Source: Aggregatibacter kilianii
Lineage (GTDB): Bacteria > Pseudomonadota > Gammaproteobacteria > Enterobacterales > Pasteurellaceae
Assembly: GCF_003130255.1 (NCBI RefSeq)
Contig: NZ_NRCN01000001.1
Span: 1,792,501 to 1,856,500 of the forward strand
Length of the DNA stretch: 64,000 nucleotides
Direction of reading: 5' to 3'
Position 1 is the stretch's first letter, and every line of letters begins with the position of its first letter. Below, in pieces: positions 25,586 through 33,994 of this stretch. The translations under genes and the position numbers were made by a program. Below the pieces are notes generated by a model, which ran no database searches, was not told where the DNA came from, and saw only the letters and a list, made by a program, of their open reading frames with translations.

Positions 25586-27958
25586 TCAGCTATGCGGTTC
25601 TGTCTTACTGAATTGGACACTTGCAATGACCGCTTGCCCTAAACTTAGCCCCCCGTCTCCCATTGGGAACTGATGTGCAGTCAACACCTTAAATTCTGCT
25701 AAATTCTCTTTAACCAATCGCCGTAGTAATTGGTTGTGCCAAACGCCGCCGGATAACACGATAGTGTTGCAATGATGTTGATTGGCTTGTTGACGGACGA
25801 GGCGGGATAGACCTTGGGCGAGGGCATAGTGGAAAATGAATGCTTTGTCGGCCGGAGAGGCATTAAGGGCAATCCAGGCTTGCCAGAAGGTGGCGAGATC
25901 CAACTTGTTGTCTGCGTTAATCGGCATAAGTGTCGGCAATTTGATGGTTTGTTGATGTTGGTTGCTGAGACCCGATTGAGCAGCCAATACTTCCAGTTGA
26001 CAAGCGGCTTCGCCTTCCCAACTCAGTTGTGGTCGGGTAATACCTAAGCTGAATGCCACGGCGTCAAATAAGCGCCCGGCCGAGGAAATCCGTGGGCTGT
26101 TAAGGTTGCGTTCAATCGCTTTAGAGAGCAGTTGCCAGTCGTAGTCGGCGCACGTTTGGGCGGCGACTTCTTGCCAATTTGGCACGAATTGATGTAAATG
26201 TGCCAGCCAATTGCGCCAAGGTTGTTTGGCAGCGAGATCGCCACCCGGCAATGCCACCGCAGGTAAACCACCTAAATAACGACAGTGTTTTTCATCGACC
26301 AACAAACATTCACCACCCCAAAGTTGCCCGTTTTCACCCATGCCGATACCGTCCAACGCAAGTCCGATAACCTGTTCATGGCAATGGTGCTCAGCCATTA
26401 CACTGACAATATGGGCGTGGTGGTGGAGCACTTCCACATAAGGGATTTGGTGTTGTGCTGCCAGTCGTTTACCCACTTCATGGGTGAAATAACCCGCATG
26501 TGCGTCAATAGCGATAAGCTCCGGTTTGAATTGATAAATTTGACAAAATAGCGCGATATTCGCTTCTAATTGTGACCGCACTTTTTCATTTGAGGTGTCA
26601 CCGATGTGTTGGCTGACGATGGCTTTATTTTGGCGTAATAAACAGAAAGTATTTTTTAAGTCGGAGCCTAGCGCCAATACATTACGCGGGCTGTGGTGAT
26701 CCAACAGAGTTTCGTCAGGCACATAGCCTCGGGCGCGGCGTAGAGTTTCTACACCATCGAACGCTAGTCGCACGAGGGAATCATCGGCACGTTGTAAAAT
26801 ATCGCGGTTGTGGCAGAGGAAATAATCCGCCAAATCACTTAAATTATTATTCATAAGCGCACTCGTTCGCTTATTCACCCCTTCGGGGCCATTGGCATCG
26901 CCAACGTTCAAAAAACGTTGTTTTTTGTCAACCACACTTGGGTTCTCCAATACCGGCGGTTGACCACTTGGGTTGGCGGAGGTCATCACCAAGGTGCGAT
27001 CGGTTTCTTTTAATAATAAATGTTGTAGTGGATTGCTCGGTAGCATAATGCCGATTTCGTTGAGTTTTGGTGCAATTTGCTCAGCTAATGGCGGCGCTTT
27101 GTGTTTTGGTAATAATACGATTGGTGCGGCGGTGCTTTTGAGTTGTTTGATTTCCTGTTCGGTTAAATCTGTCAGCACATTTAAATTAGGCGCCATTACT
27201 GCCAAGGGTTTGCTTGGGCGGAGTTTGCGATCGCGTAATAATTGTACGGCCACCGGATTGGCCGCGTCACACGCCAGATGAAATCCGCCGATGCCTTTGA
27301 TGGCAACGATGTAGCCTTCGCGAAGCAAAAGTGCGGTGGTTTTTATCGGTGTTTTTTCATCGATAAGCGCGCCATCTTTGTCAGTCAACCAAACCTTCGG
27401 ACCACAGACGGCACAGGCGTTAGGTTGTGCGTGAAAGCGCCGGTCGGCTGGGTTTTTGTATTCCTCGGCACAGTCGGGACATAGCGGAAAATCGGCCATA
27501 GAGGTGTTTTTGCGATCGTAGGGAATGGCTTTAATAATGGTAAAGCGCGGGCCGCAATGAGTGCAGTTAGTGAAAGGGTAGTGATAGCGACGGTTAGTTG
27601 GATCAAATAAATCTGTCAGACAGGCAGGACAGGTTGCCGCATCGGGCACGATTTGGGTATCCATGGCATTATTCTCGCTTTCGCGGATTTCAAAGCCTTC
27701 AACGTGCGGTGGATTTTCCCAGTATTTTTCGTGTTGTTGAATATCGGTGATTAGCGCAAGAGGAGGCAGTTTATGTTGCAGATCGTGCAAAAATTGTTGC
27801 AACTGTTGTTCTGTCGGTTCTAATAGACGAATTAATACGCCTTGTCCATCGTTGTTAACATCACCGCGAAGGGCATATTGTTTTGCCAATAGCCAAACGA
27901 AAGGTCGGAAACCGACCCCTTGCACCTTGCCTTTTATGCGTAATTCGATCCCTTTCAT
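25586..27958 (-). CDS. hypF: HypF, carbamoyltransferase for hydrogenase cyanide ligands
   Basis: HypF turns carbamoyl phosphate into carbamoyl-AMP and passes the group to HypE. The 790 residues have an N-terminal acylphosphatase domain (GKVQGVGFRPFVW), zinc-finger motifs (CPACLTDLFDP, CTHCGPRF, CPDCAEEY, CAVCG), a YrdC-like domain and a C-terminal Kae1-like domain (HHHAHIVSVMAEH, ALDGIGMGENGQLWGGE, LSGGVWHN). About 27 extra residues (around VDKKQRFLNVGDANGPEGVN) interrupt the YrdC-like part and derive from a dispersed DNA repeat. The frame is intact. The final residues also lie in a repeat. Confidence 0.95.
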   Translation of the reverse strand: MKGIELRIKGKVQGVGFRPFVWLLAKQYALRGDVNNDGQGVLIRLLEPTEQQLQQFLHDLQHKLPPLALITDIQQHEKYWENPPHVEGFEIRESENNAMDTQIVPDAATCPACLTDLFDPTNRRYHYPFTNCTHCGPRFTIIKAIPYDRKNTSMADFPLCPDCAEEYKNPADRRFHAQPNACAVCGPKVWLTDKDGALIDEKTPIKTTALLLREGYIVAIKGIGGFHLACDAANPVAVQLLRDRKLRPSKPLAVMAPNLNVLTDLTEQEIKQLKSTAAPIVLLPKHKAPPLAEQIAPKLNEIGIMLPSNPLQHLLLKETDRTLVMTSANPSGQPPVLENPSVVDKKQRFLNVGDANGPEGVNKRTSALMNNNLSDLADYFLCHNRDILQRADDSLVRLAFDGVETLRRARGYVPDETLLDHHSPRNVLALGSDLKNTFCLLRQNKAIVSQHIGDTSNEKVRSQLEANIALFCQIYQFKPELIAIDAHAGYFTHEVGKRLAAQHQIPYVEVLHHHAHIVSVMAEHHCHEQVIGLALDGIGMGENGQLWGGECLLVDEKHCRYLGGLPAVALPGGDLAAKQPWRNWLAHLHQFVPNWQEVAAQTCADYDWQLLSKAIERNLNSPRISSAGRLFDAVAFSLGITRPQLSWEGEAACQLEVLAAQSGLSNQHQQTIKLPTLMPINADNKLDLATFWQAWIALNASPADKAFIFHYALAQGLSRLVRQQANQHHCNTIVLSGGVWHNQLLRRLVKENLAEFKVLTAHQFPMGDGGLSLGQAVIASVQFSKTEPHS
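26855..26930 (-). repeat. Dispersed repeat inserted in frame in hypF
   Basis: The minus strand reads GACAAAAAACAACG..., then CGTTGGCGATGCCAATGGCC and CGAAGGGGTGAATAAG. This aligns along its length with 48152-48210, which is non-coding and contains CGTTGGCTTTACCAACGGCC. The two translate alike in this frame (VDKKQRFLNVGDANGPEG here, GDKTQSVLSVGFTNGPNE there). Confidence 0.8.
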
Positions 27959-28140
27959 GTTGCTTTCCGAGAATTTTTCCGAGTGATTATCTTTTAGCCG
28001 CCTGATTTAACGGTAGATTTTCATTTTCTGTAAACGTTACAAAATTGTCATATTATTAACAGCTTATTCATTTTCACAAATGATATTTTACTGCGTTTAT
28101 CTGCTTGTAATTACTCTACTTTATAAAAAATGAAAAAATC

Positions 28141-28186
28141 ATGATCTCCGTCAAACAATAATCCTTTTGAGGTATTAATTATTTTG
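28141..28186 (+). promoter_or_regulatory. Candidate FNR-dependent promoter of the hyf operon
   Basis: ATGATctccGTCAA (28141-28154) matches the FNR palindrome TTGATnnnnATCAA at 8 of 10 positions. A TATTAATTATT stretch (28173-28183) lies where a -10 box would be if the FNR site is centred about 41 bases before the start. I see no -24/-12 sigma-54 promoter, which hyf uses in E. coli. Anaerobic control by FNR is inference. Confidence 0.4.
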
Positions 28187-28247
28187 GAGCGAGAGTATCC
28201 TTACGAAAAGGGTGGTTATTTACTGGCTCTTTTTATAGGGGGAAAAT

Positions 28248-28847
28248 ATGAATCGTTTTGTTATCGGTGATCCGAAAGATTGCATTGGATGCAACACCTG
28301 TATGGCCGCTTGTAGCGAAGTGCATAAAGCCTTCGGATTACAGTCTTTTCCACGATTACAAGTTATGCGTAATGACGATGTAACCGTGCCAATTCTTTGC
28401 CGTCATTGTGATGATGCGCCATGTGCCACTGTGTGTCCGGTACATGCTATCACGCATATTAATGACACCATTCAACTTAATGAAAGTCTCTGTATCGGTT
28501 GTAAACTTTGTGGTATTGCCTGTCCGTTCGGCGCGATTACCCAACATGGTTCCGCACCGATAGGCGCACCTGCGTATTATGAGGGATTCTCTTTCACTGA
28601 TGCGGTAACACGGGATATTCGTACCGCGCCGGATAATACGGATTTACACAATATGCTGGCATGGCAACCCGGAGTGAAAGCCATTGCGGTGAAATGTGAT
28701 CTTTGCTATTTCCGTGAAGATGGTCCGGCTTGTGTGCAAACCTGTCCGACCAAAACGTTGTTTATTATCAGTGATGAGAGTCTCAAACAAGCTAACCAAA
28801 GAAAACGTGAAATGGCGATGGTCTCTTCGCCGGCCATTCCAAGATAA
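28248..28847 (+). CDS. hyfA: HyfA, iron-sulfur electron-transfer subunit of hydrogenase-4
   Basis: 199 residues of the HycB/HyfA ferredoxin family. Cysteine motifs CIGCNTCMAAC, CRHCDDAPCATVC, CIGCKLCGIAC and CDLCYFREDGPACVQTC bind up to four [4Fe-4S] clusters that carry electrons from formate dehydrogenase to the hydrogenase. There is no signal peptide, so it acts on the cytoplasmic face. It is first in the operon, divergent from hypF. The start has GGGGG. Confidence 0.95.
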   Translation: MNRFVIGDPKDCIGCNTCMAACSEVHKAFGLQSFPRLQVMRNDDVTVPILCRHCDDAPCATVCPVHAITHINDTIQLNESLCIGCKLCGIACPFGAITQHGSAPIGAPAYYEGFSFTDAVTRDIRTAPDNTDLHNMLAWQPGVKAIAVKCDLCYFREDGPACVQTCPTKTLFIISDESLKQANQRKREMAMVSSPAIPR

Positions 28848-28884
28848 TTAGTTTGTTTAACTCGTTAATCAATGGAGTGAAATT

Positions 28885-30906
28885 ATGAGTTTACCAATCA
28901 ATTTACTCATCACGACCCTGTTGATTTATGTCGTCGGTGCATTTATTTCGCTTGCGGTTAGACGAAATGAACAACTTTCAATCAATATATCCGGCGTGAC
29001 CGGTGTACTTGGTGGAGCTTTGGGCATCATTGCCTGCATCCCCGTTCTTATCAGCAGCGACACTGTCGTTGATGTTTTCCAAACCCCATTTGAATTTGCT
29101 TCGTTCTCCATCCGTATTGACGGATTGGCTGCGTTTATGGTGTGCGTGATTTCTTTATTAGTGATTGTGACCGCACTTTATTCTTTCTCTTATGTAAAAG
29201 AATATAAAGGCAAGGGCGCAGGTTCCATGGGTTTCTTTATGAATTTATTTATCGCTTCAATGGTTGCTTTAGTCACCAGCGATAATGCCTTCTACTTCCT
29301 TGTGTTCTTTGAAATGATGTCATTGGCATCCTATTTCTTAGTCCTTACCGAACAAGATGATAACGCCGTAAATGCAGGCTTGCTTTATTTCTTTATTGCA
29401 CATGCAGGTTCGGTGTTGATTATGATCGCCTTCTTCATTTTCTACTGCTATGCGGGTAGCTTTGAATTTAGTGCATTCCGTCAAACCACCTTGCCGGCAC
29501 CACTTGCCTTTACCGTCTTTATTTTGGCGTTCTTGGGATTTGGTGCAAAAGCAGGGATGATTCCATTACACAGCTGGTTACCGAAAGCTCACCCAGCTGC
29601 ACCTTCTCATGCGTCTGCCATGATGTCAGGTGTGATGGTGAAAATTGGTATCTTTGGAATCATTAAAGTTGGTGTCGATCTTCTCGGTTCTACCAATGTT
29701 TGGTATGGCGTCATCGTGCTTGGTTTCGGTGCAGTCTCTTCCGTACTTGGCGTACTTTATGCCTTGGCAGAACATGACATCAAAAAACTCTTGGCTTATC
29801 ACACCGTTGAAAATATCGGCATCATTATGATGGGCGTAGGCGTAGGTATGATTGGTATTGCAACACATCATCCGGTGTTAGCAACTGTGGGCTTACTTGG
29901 TGGGTTGTATCACTTACTTAACCATGCCGTGTTCAAAGGTTTGTTATTCTTAGGTGCGGGTTCCGTGATGTATCGCTTGCATACTAAAGATATGGACTTA
30001 ATGGGTGGCTTAGGCAAACTTATGCCTTACACTGCGTTCTGTTTCTTAATCGGTACCATGGCGATTTCTGCATTGCCACCGTTTAATGGTTTCGTCAGTG
30101 AATGGTTTACTTATCAATCTTTATTCACCTTAAGCCAAAGTGATGATTTCGTATTAAAACTTGCCGGCCCGATTGCCATCATTATGTTGGCATTAACGGG
30201 TGCGTTAGCAGCACTTTGTTTCGTGAAAGTGTACGGTATCAGCTTCGGTGGTGCACCGCGTAGCGAAAAAGCAGCCAATGCACGTGAAGTACCAAAACCA
30301 ATGGTGATTGCCATGGCAGTGTTGGCGTTATGTTGTGTGTTGTTAGGTGTGGGCGCATCTGTAGTAACCCCAATTATAGCGAAAATCTCCACCGCACTTG
30401 CGAATACTGAACCGTTAACATTAGCGCAAAACGGCGTGGTGGTAGCGCAAGCTGAACCGCATACCGCACTTTCAACACCGATGGTGATTATCATGCTATT
30501 GGCATTCTTCTTCTTGCCATTTAGTTTTTACGCCTTCACCAAAAATCAACGTTTATCCGATCGTGCGAAAGGCAATCCATGGGCTTGTGGTTATGCTTAT
30601 GAACAAGATATGGCGGCTTCTGCAGGTAGTTTTACTCGTCCATTACGTACGATTTTCAAACCGCTTTATACCTTGCGGGAAGTGTTGGATCCTGCGCCTT
30701 TAGGTGATAAAGGTATCCAAGCGGTAATCAAAGGTGCGACGAAAACCGAACCGTTCTGGGAAGAAAAGGTGACCATGCCTATCGCCCGTTTTATTCCTTG
30801 GTTAGGAACAAAACTTCAATGGCTGCAACAAGGCGATTTCCGCGTGTACTGCGTGTACTTCGTGATTGCTTTGGTGGCAGTACTGCTTTCCATTGCGTTG
30901 ATGTAG
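28885..30906 (+). CDS. hyfB: HyfB, large membrane subunit of hydrogenase-4 (NuoL/HycC-like)
   Basis: 673 residues with about 15 or more hydrophobic helices and the antiporter-like core (FGAKAGMIPLHSWLPKAHPAAPSHASAM, AEHDIKKLLAYHTVENIG). It anchors the soluble arm and may pump ions. Three uptake sequences lie inside, all read as TAL. The ATG has GGAG upstream. The gap to hyfC is about 10 bp. Confidence 0.95.
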   Translation: MSLPINLLITTLLIYVVGAFISLAVRRNEQLSINISGVTGVLGGALGIIACIPVLISSDTVVDVFQTPFEFASFSIRIDGLAAFMVCVISLLVIVTALYSFSYVKEYKGKGAGSMGFFMNLFIASMVALVTSDNAFYFLVFFEMMSLASYFLVLTEQDDNAVNAGLLYFFIAHAGSVLIMIAFFIFYCYAGSFEFSAFRQTTLPAPLAFTVFILAFLGFGAKAGMIPLHSWLPKAHPAAPSHASAMMSGVMVKIGIFGIIKVGVDLLGSTNVWYGVIVLGFGAVSSVLGVLYALAEHDIKKLLAYHTVENIGIIMMGVGVGMIGIATHHPVLATVGLLGGLYHLLNHAVFKGLLFLGAGSVMYRLHTKDMDLMGGLGKLMPYTAFCFLIGTMAISALPPFNGFVSEWFTYQSLFTLSQSDDFVLKLAGPIAIIMLALTGALAALCFVKVYGISFGGAPRSEKAANAREVPKPMVIAMAVLALCCVLLGVGASVVTPIIAKISTALANTEPLTLAQNGVVVAQAEPHTALSTPMVIIMLLAFFFLPFSFYAFTKNQRLSDRAKGNPWACGYAYEQDMAASAGSFTRPLRTIFKPLYTLREVLDPAPLGDKGIQAVIKGATKTEPFWEEKVTMPIARFIPWLGTKLQWLQQGDFRVYCVYFVIALVAVLLSIALM

Positions 30907-30916
30907 GAGGTTGAAA

Positions 30917-31879
30917 ATGATTACGTTACCTTCAGAAATTGCAACATCTGCCGGAATGTTTGTATTTGCCATTGTGCAAGCCTTGATTTTGCTTGTCCTT
31001 GCTCCGTTATTTTCCGGTATTTCACGCATGATCCGTGCCCGTATTCAATCCCGTCGAGGTCCGGGCGTGTTACAAGATTATCGCGACATCGCGAAATTAA
31101 TGAAACGCCAAAACATTTGGCCGGACAATGCAGGTTGGGTTTCTAAAGTGATGCCTTATGTGCTAATCAGCACCGTGATGGTGGTTGCCATGAGCTTGCC
31201 TTTATTTACCCGTGTCGCACCGTTTGGCGCAGGCAGTGATTTAATCACCGTGATTTACTTATTCGCCTTGTTCCGTTTCTTCTTTTCTATCGCGGGTTTG
31301 GACTCTAACAGCACATTCTCAAGTTTAGGTGCCAGCCGTGAAGTAACATTGGGCGTGTTGGTGGAGCCAATTTTAATGTTGGCATTCCTTGTGATTGCGT
31401 TAATTGCGGGCTCAACTAATTTAGCCGTTATCGGTAATGCGCTTTCTGAAAACACTTGGCAATATCCAGTCGCTACAGTGATTGCTATCGCTGCCGCGTT
31501 CTTCGCCGTGTTTATTGAAATGGGTAAAATTCCATTTGATTTGGCAGAGGCAGAACAAGAATTACAAGAAGGTCCATTGACCGAATATTCCGGTCCGGCG
31601 CTCGCCTTATTAAAAGTCGGCTTAAGCTTAAAATCTATGGTTGTAGCATCTATCTTTGTGAGCGTGTTACTTCCGTTTGGTATCCCTAGCGAGATGAGCT
31701 TAAGTGCGGTCATTTTTGGTGGCGTTTTATTCTTTGTAAAATTGTTGGTGGTGTTCGTGTTGGCTTGTGTCTTTGAAAACACGCTTTCCCGTACCCGCTT
31801 TATGTTAACAGGACGTTTAACCGTGGTCGGCTTCGGCATTTCTGTGTTGGCGTTTGTGTTTTACTTCACAGGGTTGTAA
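30917..31879 (+). CDS. hyfC: HyfC, membrane subunit of hydrogenase-4 (NuoH/HycD-like)
   Basis: 320 residues from the ATG at 30917, preceded by GGAGG. A TTG two codons earlier is also in frame. Hydrophobic helices alternate with the conserved cytoplasmic loops RRGPGVLQDYRDIAKLMKRQ and EMGKIPFDLAEAEQELQEGP, which contact the small subunit in NuoH-like proteins. It is needed to attach the catalytic module to the membrane. An uptake sequence is near 31703. Confidence 0.95.
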   Translation: MITLPSEIATSAGMFVFAIVQALILLVLAPLFSGISRMIRARIQSRRGPGVLQDYRDIAKLMKRQNIWPDNAGWVSKVMPYVLISTVMVVAMSLPLFTRVAPFGAGSDLITVIYLFALFRFFFSIAGLDSNSTFSSLGASREVTLGVLVEPILMLAFLVIALIAGSTNLAVIGNALSENTWQYPVATVIAIAAAFFAVFIEMGKIPFDLAEAEQELQEGPLTEYSGPALALLKVGLSLKSMVVASIFVSVLLPFGIPSEMSLSAVIFGGVLFFVKLLVVFVLACVFENTLSRTRFMLTGRLTVVGFGISVLAFVFYFTGL

Positions 31880-31890
31880 GGAGGACAAAT

Positions 31891-33336
31891 ATGGAACGTT
31901 TAGCTCTGATTACAATCATTTTACCTTTCGTCGGCGCGTTTATTGTCGGTTTGAACAAAAAACACTTTGCTCAAATTGCCACTGTATTTGCCGCCCTTGC
32001 TACATTGGGTACCCTGTTGGTAGCGGGGCAGTGGTTTGCCGATGGCCATCAAGCCGTCACTTACGACATTGTGGCTTTTGAGAAAACTGCCATCTTCGGC
32101 GTTACCCTTGATGCAGTAAGTACATTAATTGCCTTTGCCGTCGTGGCTTTGGGGTTCTTAATCTGCTTATATTCTTGCGGTTATTTAACCGATAAAAACC
32201 GTGAACACCCACATAATGGGTTACCACGTTTTTACGCGTTCTTGCTCATTTTTATCGGGGCCATGGCGGGCTTGGTGTATTCCTCAACTTTAGCCGGACA
32301 ATTGTTGTTCTTCGAAATTACTGGGGGATGTTCTTGGGCATTAATCAGTTATTATCAAACACCAAAAGCGCAAGCCGCTGCGATGAAAGCGTTGATTATC
32401 ACCCATGTGGGGGCAATCGGGTTATATATCGCCGCAGCCTATTTATTTAGCCAATCAGGTACTTTCTCTATTACTGCGTTAGAGCATTTGGATCCGAGTG
32501 CGAAAACAATCGTGTTATTCGGTGTAATGTTTGCAGCGTGGGGTAAATCAGCGCAATTGCCAATGCAAATTTGGTTGCCGAATGCGATGGAAGCGCCGAC
32601 ACCGGTGAGTGCGTATTTGCACGCCGCATCAATGGTGAAAGTTGGGGTATATATTTTCGCTCGTTCTGTTATATCCGCCGGTGATATTCCACACATTGTG
32701 GGCGAGGTGGGCATCATCATGGCGATGATTACCTTAATTTACGGCTTCTTGATGTACTTGCCACAAACCGACTTAAAACGCTTATTGGCGTATTCAACCA
32801 TTACTCAACTTTCTTATATTTTCATCGGGATTTCTCTGGCTGCACTGGGATCTAAACTCGCGTTTGTGGCCGCCATTAGCTATATCTTCAACCATGCTTT
32901 CGCGAAGAGTTTGTTCTTCTTGGTGGCCGGTTCGTTAAGTTATGCCACCGGAACCCGTTCTATGCCGTTGTTGCAAGGCATTATGCGTACTATGCCGATG
33001 GTTGGTGCAGGATTCGGTGTTGCGGCTTTAGCTATTGCCGGTGTGCCACCGTTTAACGGATTCTTCAGTAAATATCCGTTATTCGCCGCCGGGTTTGAAT
33101 TAGGTCATGAATATGGCTGGATCACTTGGTTGATGGTGCTTGCCTTAATTGAATCTACCGCGACATTCGTGTGGTTGTTGTATAAATTCGGACAATGTGT
33201 GATCGGTAAACCGTCAGAAGCGGTTGCCAAAGCACAACCGATAACACTTTCAATGAGCGTTGTATTGGTAGTTCTTATGGTGATGTCCGTATGCTCCAGT
33301 TTTATTGCCGCATATTGGCTGGGTTTGGCCGGTTAG
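31891..33336 (+). CDS. hyfD: HyfD, antiporter-like membrane subunit of hydrogenase-4
   Basis: 481 residues, about 14 helices, of the NuoN/MrpD-like family, with a charged helix region in FAAWGKSAQLPMQIWLPNAMEAPTP. HyfD exists in hydrogenase-4 but not in hydrogenase-3, so its presence with hyfE and hyfF marks this as a hyf-type operon and suggests ion pumping. It starts 11 bp after hyfC with AGGAGG. Confidence 0.94.
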   Translation: MERLALITIILPFVGAFIVGLNKKHFAQIATVFAALATLGTLLVAGQWFADGHQAVTYDIVAFEKTAIFGVTLDAVSTLIAFAVVALGFLICLYSCGYLTDKNREHPHNGLPRFYAFLLIFIGAMAGLVYSSTLAGQLLFFEITGGCSWALISYYQTPKAQAAAMKALIITHVGAIGLYIAAAYLFSQSGTFSITALEHLDPSAKTIVLFGVMFAAWGKSAQLPMQIWLPNAMEAPTPVSAYLHAASMVKVGVYIFARSVISAGDIPHIVGEVGIIMAMITLIYGFLMYLPQTDLKRLLAYSTITQLSYIFIGISLAALGSKLAFVAAISYIFNHAFAKSLFFLVAGSLSYATGTRSMPLLQGIMRTMPMVGAGFGVAALAIAGVPPFNGFFSKYPLFAAGFELGHEYGWITWLMVLALIESTATFVWLLYKFGQCVIGKPSEAVAKAQPITLSMSVVLVVLMVMSVCSSFIAAYWLGLAG

Positions 33337-33351
33337 GTTAAGGAGGAATCT

Positions 33352-33990
33352 ATGTTAATGATAAATGGTCTTGCGTGTTTACTCATTATTACCTCTCTTT
33401 GCGTAATTATGGTGCGAACCGCCAAAAAAGCTGCGTTATTTTATAGCTTGCAATCTTTGGTATTGGTATTGCTGTTTGTATATCTTGCCTATGAAATGCA
33501 AGCCCATGAACTTTATATGTGGTCAATCAGTGCATTTATTACCAAAGTGATTTTAGTACCGATGATTTTAGTCTATGCCATGAAAAAAATTGACGAGAAT
33601 CAAACACCTGTCGGAATTAATGTCGCTTGGTTGATCCCGATCACAGCAGTGATAGTGACATTGTGCTATTTTGTAGTCATCCCAATCGATTTGCCGTTGG
33701 TTGCACATCTTAAACCGGCGCTGTCCGTGTCATTAAGTCACTTCTTGTTAGGTTTGGTGTGCATCGTCAGCCAACGCAATATCGTGAAACAAGTGTTCGG
33801 TTATTGTTTGATGGAAAACGGTTCTCATCTCACATTAGCCTTATTGGCAAACAAAGCACCTGAGTTAGTGGAAATCGGAATTGCCACAGATGCTATCTTT
33901 GCCGTCATCATAATGGTGGTGTTGGTGAACAAAATTTACCGTACATTCCATTCATTAGATGCCAAACAACTTATGAGTTTGAAGGGGTAA
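33352..33990 (+). CDS. hyfE: HyfE, membrane subunit of hydrogenase-4
   Basis: 212 residues with about seven helices, similar in plan to NuoK-type proteins of the HyfE family (CLMENGSHLTLALLANKAPELVEIG is the conserved part). It belongs to the hydrogenase-4 membrane arm. The start follows AGGAGG and the stop is 4 bp before hyfF. Confidence 0.93.
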   Translation: MLMINGLACLLIITSLCVIMVRTAKKAALFYSLQSLVLVLLFVYLAYEMQAHELYMWSISAFITKVILVPMILVYAMKKIDENQTPVGINVAWLIPITAVIVTLCYFVVIPIDLPLVAHLKPALSVSLSHFLLGLVCIVSQRNIVKQVFGYCLMENGSHLTLALLANKAPELVEIGIATDAIFAVIIMVVLVNKIYRTFHSLDAKQLMSLKG

Positions 33991-33994
33991 CGCT

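Noticed and set aside
27990-28247. Sigma-54 promoter for the hyf operon
   Set aside because: No GG-N10-GC arrangement with TGGCAC/TTGC-like halves was found in the hypF-hyfA gap.
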